A stretch of DNA of 64,000 nt from the NCBI RefSeq assembly GCF_035984415.1, contig NZ_CP130720.1, positions 4,774,001 to 4,838,000 on the forward strand. The letters run 5' to 3'. A model generated the notes under the pieces. The model did no database searches. It was not told where the DNA came from and saw only the letters and a list, made by a program, of their open reading frames with translations. This DNA is from Streptomyces sp. NBC_01296 (GTDB lineage Bacteria > Actinomycetota > Actinomycetes > Streptomycetales > Streptomycetaceae). A program made the position numbers and the translations under genes. Of this stretch, positions 35,497 through 43,197 are shown piece by piece. Every line of letters starts with the position of its first letter. Position 1 is the first letter of the stretch.

Positions 35497-36066
35497 ATGG
35501 GAAATCGCGAGGACCTGCTGGCCGGAGCGCGCCGCTGCCTGGAGGAGAAGGGGTACCTGCGCACGACCGTGCGCGACATCGCCTCGGCGTCGAAGGTGAG
35601 CATGGCCGCGATCGGCTACCACTTCGGCTCGCGCGAGGCCCTGCTCAACCTCGCCCTGTTCGCCGCCATGGACGAATGGGCCGCCGGGTCCGGCCGGCTC
35701 GCCGGCCAGGGCGACACCACCGAGGAGCGGTACGCCGACACCTGGGACCGCAAGATCCAGGACTTCGGCGACATGCGCTGGCTGTGGATCGCCAACGTCG
35801 AGGCCTTCGTCCACGCGCAGTCCTCGCCCGAGCTGCTCGCGGCCCTCGCCGAGGGGCAGCGCCGCTCCCGCCGCATGGTGGCCGCGCAGCTGCGCGGGGT
35901 CCCCGAGGACGCGGTCGCCGAGGAGGACGTACGGGCCCTCGGGTCGGTGCACATCGCGCTGCTGACCGGGGTGATGGTGCAGACCCTGACGGACCCGGAG
36001 CAGGCCCCGAGCGGCCGGGAACTCGCCCAAGGCCTGCGCGCCATGGCCGAGTTGCTCGAAAGGTGA
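35497..36066 (+). CDS. TetR/AcrR family regulator
   Basis: A 189-aa repressor. The N-terminal helix-turn-helix is LRTTVRDIASASKVSMAAIGYHFGSREALL; the C-terminal ligand-binding domain is all helical (WLWIANVEAFVHAQSSPELL). It starts at ATG 35497, leaderless. It is a probable repressor of itself and of the divergent hydrolase. Confidence 0.92.
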   Translation: MGNREDLLAGARRCLEEKGYLRTTVRDIASASKVSMAAIGYHFGSREALLNLALFAAMDEWAAGSGRLAGQGDTTEERYADTWDRKIQDFGDMRWLWIANVEAFVHAQSSPELLAALAEGQRRSRRMVAAQLRGVPEDAVAEEDVRALGSVHIALLTGVMVQTLTDPEQAPSGRELAQGLRAMAELLER

Positions 36067-36168
36067 GGGCTACCGAAGGGTAGTAAAGGCCGGTCCCGCA
36101 CGCCAGAATCCGGAGGCACGTCCCAGCCGTGGCTGGGAATCCATCACCGGGTCGGCAAAGGGGCGGAC

Positions 36169-37062
36169 ATGGCACTGGATCGTCGGGCATTTCTGGTCGG
36201 GGCGATGGCGGCGGGCGCGGGCGCGGCCGTGGGCCTCGGAGCGGCGGCCCCGGCCTCCGCACGCACGCTCGCTGCGCGCGGCGCCCTCGGTACGCAGGAC
36301 TGGATGGCCGGGCTCGGGGACGCGACCGCGCTGCAGCGCATGACCATCCCCGGCACGCACGACTCGGGCGCCACCAAGGGCGGGCTCTACGTCGCCTGCC
36401 AGAACACCTCGATCGCCCAGCAACTCGACTCCGGGATCCGCTTCCTCGACGTCCGCTGCCGCGTCACGGGCGGCTCGTTCGCCATCCACCACGCGGCCTT
36501 CTTCCAGGACCTGATGTTCGGGGACGTCCTCGTCGCCTGCGCGAACTTCCTCGCCGCGCACCCCTCCGAGACCGTGCTGATGCGGCTCAAGCAGGAGTAC
36601 TCCGAGGACAGCGACGCCACCTTCCGCGCCGTCTTCGACGACTACCTCGACCACCGGGGCTGGCGCCCGCTGTTCCGGATCGCCGACACCCTGCCCGCCC
36701 TCGGCCAGGCCAGAGGCAAGGTGGTCCTGCTCGCCGACAACGGCGGCCTGCCCGGCCTGCGCTACGGCGACGGCAACGTCTTCGACATCCAGGACGACTG
36801 GAACGCCGAGCCCTTCGCCAAGCGCGGCAAGATCGAGAACCAGTTCCGCCGGGCCGTCCAGCAGCCCGGCAAGCTCTTCGTGAACTACACCAGCACTTCG
36901 GCGTACATGCCGCCGCGCTGGAACTCCGACCGGCTGAACCCGCAGGTGCACTCGTTCGTCGACGGCGGGGAGCTGGCCGGCCGGACCGGGCTCGGCATCG
37001 TCCCGATGGACTTCCCGAACACCCGCTCCGGCCTGGTCGCCTCCCTGATCCGGCACAACTGA
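36169..37062 (+). CDS. Secreted PI-PLC-like phosphodiesterase
   Basis: A 297-aa exported enzyme with a twin-arginine signal (LDRRAFLVGAMAAG, cleavage near ASA-R, residue 32). The catalytic histidines of the phosphatidylinositol phospholipase C fold are in IPGTHDSGA and FAIHHAAFF. It should cleave phosphatidylinositol or glycosyl-phosphatidylinositol to a cyclic inositol phosphate. The C-terminus is shorter than eukaryotic PLCs, as is normal for the bacterial form. Confidence 0.9.
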   Translation: MALDRRAFLVGAMAAGAGAAVGLGAAAPASARTLAARGALGTQDWMAGLGDATALQRMTIPGTHDSGATKGGLYVACQNTSIAQQLDSGIRFLDVRCRVTGGSFAIHHAAFFQDLMFGDVLVACANFLAAHPSETVLMRLKQEYSEDSDATFRAVFDDYLDHRGWRPLFRIADTLPALGQARGKVVLLADNGGLPGLRYGDGNVFDIQDDWNAEPFAKRGKIENQFRRAVQQPGKLFVNYTSTSAYMPPRWNSDRLNPQVHSFVDGGELAGRTGLGIVPMDFPNTRSGLVASLIRHN

Positions 37063-37096
37063 CGGCCGGGCCTGTCCGGCCCCGGCCCGGTCCCGG

Positions 37097-38536
37097 CTAG
37101 GCGGCCGGGTCCGGCCGGTCGGCTGGCGGCGGGGTCGGGGCGCCCGGGATGCGCAGGAGAGCCTCCGTGCCCGGGCCGCCGTCCGACGGGGCGCGCAGCT
37201 CGGCGCTGCCGCCCGCGCGCTGCGCCGTGCGGGCCACGATCGACAGCCCGAGTCCGCTGCCCGGCAGGGCCCGGGCCGACGGGGACCGCCAGAACCGCTC
37301 GAACACGTACGGGAGGTCCTCGGCCGGGACACCGGGACCGTGGTCGCGCACGGTCAGCTCGCCCGCCCGCAGCGAGACCTCCACCGCCCCGCCCGGCGGG
37401 CTGAACTTCACCGCGTTGTCCAGCACGTTGACCACCGCCCGCTCCAGCGCCGCCGCCTCGCCCCGCACGTACCAGGGCTCCAGATCGGACGCGAAGTCCA
37501 GCTCCGGGCCGCGCAGCCGGGCCCGGGACAGCGCGCTCTGCACGATCTCCTGCAGCGCCACCACCTCCAGCCTGGCGGGCGGGGCGGCGTCCGGGCGGGA
37601 CAGCTCCTGCAGGTCCCCGATCAGCGCGGCCAGCTCCGTCATCTGCGCCTTGACCGAGGCCAGCAGCTCCTTGCGGTCCTCGGGCGGGATGGCGCGGCCG
37701 GTCTCCTCGCTGCGCGCCAGCAGCTCGACGTTGGTCCGCAGCGAGGTCAGCGGCGTGCGCAGCTCGTGGCCGGCGTCCGCGATCAGCTGGGCCTGCCGCT
37801 CCTGGGAGGAGGCGAGGGCCGCCGTCATGGAGTTGAAGGACCGCGACAGGCGGGCGATCTCGTCGTCGCCCTCGTCGGGGATCCGTACGGTCAGGTCCTC
37901 GGTCCGGGCGATGTGCTCGACGGCGCCCGTCAGCTCGTCGACCGGCCGCAGCCCCGTACGGGCCACCCACAGGCCGGCGACGCCCGCGCCGGCCACCCCG
38001 ATCCCGGAGACCAGGATCAGCACCCAGGCCAGCGTGGACAGCGGTTTGTCGATGTCGGCCAGCGGCCGGGCCACCGAGACCGCGAAGACCGGGGCGCCGG
38101 GCTGGGTCTGCGCCGCGAAGGTGTAGACGCGCATCCCGACGCCTTTGTCGGTCGTCGCGTCGTGCAGCGCCTTGGCCTTGCGGCCCGCCGCGACCTGCTC
38201 GTCCGTATCGGTCACCGGCAGGTCGGTCTGCCCGCTCACCCAGCAGTGACTGCCGTCCGCGGTGACGATCTGGACCGTGGCGTTCAGCTTCTCGGCGATG
38301 TCCTGCTGGGCCTGCGTCGGCGGGCGGGCCGGACAGCCCTGGCGCAGCCGTTCCAGCACCTGCGCGGTCGGGTTGGTGGACATCAGCGACTGGTTCAGCT
38401 GGTTGCCCAGCTGGGCCTGCACCATCACCCACGACACCGCGGACACGGTGGCCACGGCCAGGGCCACGGCCGTGGCCACCAGCAGGGCGATGCGGGAGCG
38501 CAGCGGGAGCGCGCGGAATCTGGCCGCCGGGCTCAT
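37097..38536 (-). CDS. Sensor histidine kinase
   Basis: A 479-aa two-span membrane kinase. First span about 17-40, an extracellular sensor of about 120 residues holding two Cys (RQGCPARPP, GSHCWVSG), second span about 167-190, then HAMP, an H-box (DAGHELRTPLTSLRTN), N-box (VNVLDNAVKFSPPGG) and G-box (VRDHGPGVP, GSGLGLSIV). It phosphorylates the response regulator encoded directly upstream, with which it overlaps by 4 bp (ATGA). The signal is unknown; the paired extracellular cysteines could sense redox state. Confidence 0.95.
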   Translation of the reverse strand: MSPAARFRALPLRSRIALLVATAVALAVATVSAVSWVMVQAQLGNQLNQSLMSTNPTAQVLERLRQGCPARPPTQAQQDIAEKLNATVQIVTADGSHCWVSGQTDLPVTDTDEQVAAGRKAKALHDATTDKGVGMRVYTFAAQTQPGAPVFAVSVARPLADIDKPLSTLAWVLILVSGIGVAGAGVAGLWVARTGLRPVDELTGAVEHIARTEDLTVRIPDEGDDEIARLSRSFNSMTAALASSQERQAQLIADAGHELRTPLTSLRTNVELLARSEETGRAIPPEDRKELLASVKAQMTELAALIGDLQELSRPDAAPPARLEVVALQEIVQSALSRARLRGPELDFASDLEPWYVRGEAAALERAVVNVLDNAVKFSPPGGAVEVSLRAGELTVRDHGPGVPAEDLPYVFERFWRSPSARALPGSGLGLSIVARTAQRAGGSAELRAPSDGGPGTEALLRIPGAPTPPPADRPDPAA

Positions 38537-39285
38537 TCGGGCCCTCCGGAGTCGCCGGCCCCGGCGGCGCGCAGGACGTAGCCCACCCCGCGCACGGTGT
38601 GGACCAGGCGGGGCTCGCCGCCGGCCTCGGTCTTGCGGCGCAGGTACATGACGTACACGTCCAGGGAGTTGGAACTGGGCTCGAAGTCGAAGCCCCAGAC
38701 GGTCTTGAGGATCTGCTCGCGGGTCAGCACCTGGCGCGGGTGCGCCAGGAACATCTCGAGCAGGGTGAACTCGGTGCGGGTCAGCTCCACCTGGCGCCCG
38801 GAGCGGGTGACCTCGCGGGTGGCGAGGTCCATGCGCAGGTCGCCGAAGGCCAGGGTGTCCGTCTCCTCGGCTTCGCCGCCGCCGGGCCGCGGGGCGGCGT
38901 ACGCGCTGCGGCGCAGCAGGGCGCGGACGCGGGCGAAGAGCTCGTCGAGCTCGAAGGGCTTGACGAGGTAGTCGTCGGCGCCCGCGTCGAGGCCGGTGAC
39001 GCGGTCGCCGACGGTGTCGCGGGCGGTGAGCATCAGGATCGGGGTGGTGCTGCCGGAGGCGCGCAGCCGGCGGGCCGCCGTCAGGCCGTCCATCCGGGGC
39101 ATCTGGATGTCGAGGACGATCAGGCCGGGATCGTAAGAGGCCGCCTTGTCGAGGGCGTCGAGCCCGTCGACGGCGGTCTGCACGGCGTACCCCTCGAAGG
39201 CGAGGCTGCGGCGCAGCGCCTCCCGCACGGCGGGCTCGTCGTCGACGACGAGGATGCGGTGCGGGTCGCCTTCGGCCGGATTCAT
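38533..39285 (-). CDS. OmpR-family response regulator
   Basis: A 250-aa regulator. The receiver has the acidic pair VVDDEP, phosphoryl Asp in IVLDIQMPRMDGL, Thr in MLTARD and Lys in YLVKPFE; the C-terminal winged helix has ILKTVWGFDFEPSSNSLDVYVMYLR broken here only by its loop. It resembles MprA/MtrA-type actinobacterial regulators. It is first gene of the two-component operon, and a trypsin-like protease gene lies next upstream on the same strand. Confidence 0.95.
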   Translation of the reverse strand: MNPAEGDPHRILVVDDEPAVREALRRSLAFEGYAVQTAVDGLDALDKAASYDPGLIVLDIQMPRMDGLTAARRLRASGSTTPILMLTARDTVGDRVTGLDAGADDYLVKPFELDELFARVRALLRRSAYAAPRPGGGEAEETDTLAFGDLRMDLATREVTRSGRQVELTRTEFTLLEMFLAHPRQVLTREQILKTVWGFDFEPSSNSLDVYVMYLRRKTEAGGEPRLVHTVRGVGYVLRAAGAGDSGGPE

Positions 39286-39336
39286 CTGCGGTCCCCCAGG
39301 GGTCGTGGTCGGTCGTACCAGGCTCGCACGGGACGC

Positions 39337-40461
39337 CTAGTACGAGGTCCCGAAGCCGTCGGCGGCGCTGCCGCTGTTGTTGCTGCTGCCGCTGTTGCCG
39401 GTACCGGTACCGCCCTTGCGCAGGGAGGCCAGGTCGGCCTTGATGGTGTTCACCGGGATGGCGAAGCCGAGGCCGACGCTGCCGGCGGTGGAGCCGTCGC
39501 TCGAGGGGGAGTAGATCGCGGAGGGCATGCCCACGATCTCGCCGTTCATGTTGACGAGGGCGCCGCCGGAGTTGCCGGGGTTGAGCGAGGCGTCCGTCTG
39601 GACGGCCTTGTACGAGGTGGTGTTCGACCCGGTGTTCCCGTTGAACTGCTGACCGTCGTACGAGAACGGCCAGCCGCCGTTGCTCCGCTGCCGCTGGGGC
39701 GCCTGCTGCTCGGACTTGGGCACGTTGACCTCGCGGTTCAGGGCCGAGACGATGCCGCTGGTGACCGTGCCGGTGAGGCGGTCGGGGGAGCCGATGGCGA
39801 CGACCTGGTCGCCGACCTTGAGGCCGTCGGAGTCCCCGAGCTTGGCCGGCTTGAGGTTGCTCGCGCCTTGGAGCTTGATGAGCGCGAGGTCCTTGTCGGG
39901 GTCGGTGCCGACGGTCTTGGCCGGGTACTTCTTGCCGTCGCTCATCGTCACCTGGATCTCGGTGGCGCCGTCGATCACGTGGTTGTTGGTGACGATCTCG
40001 CCGTCTGCGGTGACCACGATGCCGGAGCCGGTGCCCTGGCCGGAGCCGGTGCGGGTGTCGATCCGCACGACGGAGGGGCTGACGTTCTCGGCGACTCCGG
40101 AGACGGTCCCGCTGTTGGACTGCGAGACGTTGGTGCCGGTGACGCCGCCGCCGCTGCGGGCCTGGCTGTCGAGCAGCTGCTGCACGGCGGCGGCGGTGCC
40201 ACCCCCGACGACGGCGGCGGCCAGCGCCACGGCGACGAGCAGTGCGACGGGCCGCTTGGCCCGGGCCGCGTGCGCGGGCCCCTCAGGGGGCGCGGTGGTT
40301 GCGGGGGCTGCCGGGGGCTGGTGCGCCTCGTGCCAGCCGGGCGCCGCCGGGGGCGGGTAGGCGGGCGGCGGCGGGTAGGCCCCGCCGAGGGGCGCGCTCT
40401 GGGCCGGGCCGTTCTCCTGCGGGTACTCGCCGTCGCGGCGGAAGCTCTCGGTCATGACCAC
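39337..40461 (-). CDS. HtrA-like membrane serine protease without PDZ domain
   Basis: A 374-aa protein: Pro/Ala-rich cytoplasmic head, one span (about residues 78-98, ALLVAVALAAAVVGGG), then a trypsin-like domain with catalytic His in ITNNHVIDG, Asp in DKDLALIKL and Ser in NPGNSGGALV. It ends in a Gly/Ser/Asn-rich tail where HtrA proteins have a PDZ domain. GTG at 40461 has GGGGA 7 nt upstream; ATG at 40455 is the alternative. It probably degrades damaged exported proteins. The closeness to the two-component system suggests joint envelope-stress control. Confidence 0.9.
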   Translation of the reverse strand: MVMTESFRRDGEYPQENGPAQSAPLGGAYPPPPAYPPPAAPGWHEAHQPPAAPATTAPPEGPAHAARAKRPVALLVAVALAAAVVGGGTAAAVQQLLDSQARSGGGVTGTNVSQSNSGTVSGVAENVSPSVVRIDTRTGSGQGTGSGIVVTADGEIVTNNHVIDGATEIQVTMSDGKKYPAKTVGTDPDKDLALIKLQGASNLKPAKLGDSDGLKVGDQVVAIGSPDRLTGTVTSGIVSALNREVNVPKSEQQAPQRQRSNGGWPFSYDGQQFNGNTGSNTTSYKAVQTDASLNPGNSGGALVNMNGEIVGMPSAIYSPSSDGSTAGSVGLGFAIPVNTIKADLASLRKGGTGTGNSGSSNNSGSAADGFGTSY

Positions 40462-40618
40462 GACTCTGTCCCCGGATCATGAGAGCTTCCTGAGTCCCCC
40501 CTGAGAACCCCGACAGAACCGCGTATGCCCGACATGAACCGGCCGGCCCGACCGCATCAGGTGCAGGGGGTCACCACCCCGTCCAGGGGTCGACGGACGG
40601 AGTCCGCCGCGTGGAAAG

Positions 40619-41641
40619 TCAGTGGCAGCCGCAGGAGCGGCGGATCACCAGGGCCGACGGGAACTGCTTCAGGCGTTCGCGGCGGGAGCCGGCCACCCGC
40701 AGGGCGTCGTCCAGGACGAGGTCGACCGCCGCGCGGGCCATCGCCGGGCGGTCCGAGGCGATCGTCGTCAGCGGCGGGTCCGTCAGGGCCGCCTCCTTGA
40801 CGTCGTCGAAGCCGGCCACCGCCAGCTCCCCCGGCACGTCGATGCGCAGCTCCCGCGCAGCCCGCAGCACGCCGATCGCCTGGTCGTCCGTCGCGCAGAA
40901 GATGGCCGGCGGCCGGTCCGGGCCGGAGAGGACCTCCAGCGCGACGCGGTACGCGTCGTACCGGTTGTAGGGGGCCTCGAAGAGGCGGCCTTCCGTCGAG
41001 CGGCCCGACTCCTGCATCGCCCGGCGCCAGCCCTCGACGTGGTCGGCGACCGGGTCGCCGACCGACGGGGTGTTCTCCACCCCGCCGATGCAGGCGACGT
41101 ACTCGTGCCCGTGCTCGAGCAGGTGCCGGGTGGCGAGCTGCGCGCCGCCGATGTCGTCCGTGACGACGGCGACGTCGTCGATCGCCTCCGGCCGCTCGTG
41201 CAGCAGCACCACACGCGCGTCCCAGGCCTCGATCTCCGAGGCCGCCCGCTCGCTCATGCCCTGGCTGACCAGGATCAGCCCGGAGACCCGCATCCCCAGG
41301 AACGCCCGCAGGTAGTGCACCTCGCGCTCGTCCCGGTAGTCGGAGTTCCCGACCAGGACCATCTTTCCGCGCTCGGCGGCGGCCTGCTCGACCGCGTGCG
41401 CCATCTCCGCGAAGAACGGCTGGCGCGCATCCGGGACGATCATGCCTATGAGGTCGGTGCGCCGTGACGCCATCGCCTGGGCGACCCGGTCCGGGCGGTA
41501 GCCCAGCTCCTTGATCGCGGCGAGTACACGCTCGCGCGTGGCCGGGGCGACCGGCCGGGGTCCGTTGTTGATGACGTAGCTCACGACGGCGGTAGACGTA
41601 CCCGCAAGTCGTGCAACGTCATCCCGCGTCACCTTGGCCAC
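40619..41641 (-). CDS. LacI family transcriptional regulator
   Basis: A 340-aa repressor. The N-terminal helix-turn-helix and hinge are VTRDDVARLAGTSTAVVSYV followed by VLAAIKELGYRPDRVAQAMA; the periplasmic-binding-like effector domain follows. It starts at GTG 41641. No sugar operon is adjacent, so targets are elsewhere. It ends with two Cys (RRSCGCH), uncommon for LacI proteins. Confidence 0.93.
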   Translation of the reverse strand: MAKVTRDDVARLAGTSTAVVSYVINNGPRPVAPATRERVLAAIKELGYRPDRVAQAMASRRTDLIGMIVPDARQPFFAEMAHAVEQAAAERGKMVLVGNSDYRDEREVHYLRAFLGMRVSGLILVSQGMSERAASEIEAWDARVVLLHERPEAIDDVAVVTDDIGGAQLATRHLLEHGHEYVACIGGVENTPSVGDPVADHVEGWRRAMQESGRSTEGRLFEAPYNRYDAYRVALEVLSGPDRPPAIFCATDDQAIGVLRAARELRIDVPGELAVAGFDDVKEAALTDPPLTTIASDRPAMARAAVDLVLDDALRVAGSRRERLKQFPSALVIRRSCGCH

Positions 41642-41665
41642 GCTCGGGAGTCTACGCGGGGTGAC

Positions 41666-42481
41666 CTACCTCTGGGCAGGCCGTCCTGCCGACTGGACGA
41701 TCACAGGAGGTTCCTCCATACGGGGGACACCGGCCGACGCCTGGGCCGACGCCTGGGCCGACGCCTGCGCCGCGGCCTTCGCCGCCGCCTCCGCTGCCGC
41801 CCGCTCCACCTTCTCAGGCGTGACGAAGCGGTAGCCGACGTTGCGGACCGTACCGATCAGCGACTCGTGCTCGGGGCCGAGCTTCGCGCGCAGCCGCCGT
41901 ACGTGGACGTCCACCGTCCGGGTGCCGCCGAAGTAGTCGTACCCCCAGACCTCCTGGAGCAGCTGGGCCCGGGTGAAGACCCGGCCCGGGTGCTGCGCGA
42001 GGTACTTGAGGAGCTCGAACTCCTTGAAGGTGAGGTCGAGGACCCGCCCCTTCAGCTTCGCCGAGTACGTCGCCTCGTCGACCGACAGGTCGCCGTTGCG
42101 GATCTCCATCGGGGAGTCGTCGGAGCCCAGCTGCTGGCGGCCGGTGGCCAGGCGCAGCCGCGCCTCGACCTCGGCCGGGCCCGCGGTGTCGAGGAGGACG
42201 TCGTCGATGCCCCAGTCGGCGGTGACGGCGGCGAGGCCGCCCTCCGTGACGACGAGGATCAGCGGACAGCCGGGGCCGGTGGACCGGAGCAGCTGGCACA
42301 GCGAGCGCACCTGCGGCAGATCGCGGCGGCCGTCGACGAGGATGACGTCCGCGCCGGGGGTGTCCACGAGCGCGGGGCCCTCGGCGGGGGCCACCCGGAC
42401 GTTGTGCAGCAGCAGGCCGAGGGCGGGCAGCACCTCGGTGGACGGCTGCAGGGCATTGGTCAGCAGCAGGAGTGAGCTCAT
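41666..42481 (-). CDS. glnR: Nitrogen response regulator GlnR
   Basis: A 271-aa orphan OmpR-type regulator that controls glnA, amtB and other nitrogen genes. The receiver is atypical (VILVDGRRDLPQVRSL; the acidic pocket around the Asp is incomplete), as known for GlnR, which works without a partner kinase. The winged helix contains TFKEFELLKYLAQHPGRVFT and GTRTVDVHVRRLRAKLG. The C-terminal tail is Ala-rich with repeated QASA units. The ATG at 42481 is chosen because the family starts MSSLLLLTNAL. Confidence 0.94.
   Translation of the reverse strand: MSSLLLLTNALQPSTEVLPALGLLLHNVRVAPAEGPALVDTPGADVILVDGRRDLPQVRSLCQLLRSTGPGCPLILVVTEGGLAAVTADWGIDDVLLDTAGPAEVEARLRLATGRQQLGSDDSPMEIRNGDLSVDEATYSAKLKGRVLDLTFKEFELLKYLAQHPGRVFTRAQLLQEVWGYDYFGGTRTVDVHVRRLRAKLGPEHESLIGTVRNVGYRFVTPEKVERAAAEAAAKAAAQASAQASAQASAGVPRMEEPPVIVQSAGRPAQR
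41732..41767. repeat. Three perfect 12-bp tandem repeats in the glnR 3' end
   Basis: GGCCGACGCCTG is repeated exactly at 41732, 41744 and 41756. On the coding strand each unit reads QASA. The tract can gain or lose units without a frameshift, so the tail length may differ between strains. Confidence 0.9.
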
Positions 42482-42893
42482 GCCCGACCACCTGCCCAGG
42501 TCGGGCGGTTTTGCACGGTTCGCTGGTCCATCACGTCGGTTCCTCCTCGGTCCCGTCGAGGACTTTCGCGGTACTGCTTCGTACGTGGTGCGTGTGGCGC
42601 CTCGCCGGTCCCCGCGCCCTGAGGCCCGGAAGGACACCACTGTTCTCGGTCCGTTCAACGTGCTGAAAGCACAAAAGGACCCGGGGGCAACGTTGCCCGG
42701 ATCCTCTCGCCAGCAGAATAGCCCACCCGCCGGTGCGGGGCCGAGGCTTCGGCCTCCGCGCTTCTGTGGTTCCTGCCACCCCCACGCCCAGCTTATGCCC
42801 CGGTTTCACCGGATCGATGGACGTACGGCAGGCCGCCCGGGCGCACGCCGGGCGCGCGCAGGCGCACCGGATCAGCGGGCGGGAGGGGTCATC
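42482..42893. other. 412-bp divergent region between glnR and the MoaD-like gene
   Basis: No gene is supported here. It holds the glnR promoter and an imperfect 30-bp palindrome at 42676-42705 centred on GGGCAACGTTGCCC (42685-42698). That palindrome could be an operator or a short hairpin. No GlnR box could be identified by eye. Confidence 0.55.
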
Positions 42894-43187
42894 ATGGAGG
42901 CCGACGGTAAAGAGCCGACGATAGGAGCTGCAGTGGCAACCGGAACCATCCGCTACTGGGCGGCGGCCAAGGCCGCGGCCAAGACGGCGGAGGAGCCGTA
43001 CTCGGCGCAGACACTGGCCGAGGCGCTCGACGCCGTGCGGGAACGCCACCCCGGTGAGCTGACCCGGGTCCTGCAGCGCTGCTCCTTCCTCGTGAACGAA
43101 GAGCCCGTGGGCAAGCGCCCGCACGATGCCGTTCCGCTGACCGAGGGGGGCACCGTCGAGGTGCTCCCGCCGTTCGCGGGCGGGTGA
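42894..43187 (+). CDS. MoaD/ThiS family sulfur-carrier protein
   Basis: A 97-aa ubiquitin-fold protein ending in FAGG, the C-terminal di-glycine that is adenylated and turned into a thiocarboxylate. The conserved part begins at TIRYWAAAKAAA. The ATG at 42894 (GGAGGGG 5 nt upstream) and an internal GTG at 42933 (AGGAG 5 nt upstream; 84-aa product) both have good ribosome sites, so either or both may be used. No MoaE or E1 enzyme is adjacent; its pathway (molybdopterin, thiamine or cysteine) is not shown by context. Confidence 0.85.
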   Translation: MEADGKEPTIGAAVATGTIRYWAAAKAAAKTAEEPYSAQTLAEALDAVRERHPGELTRVLQRCSFLVNEEPVGKRPHDAVPLTEGGTVEVLPPFAGG

Positions 43188-43197
43188 GCGGAAACCG

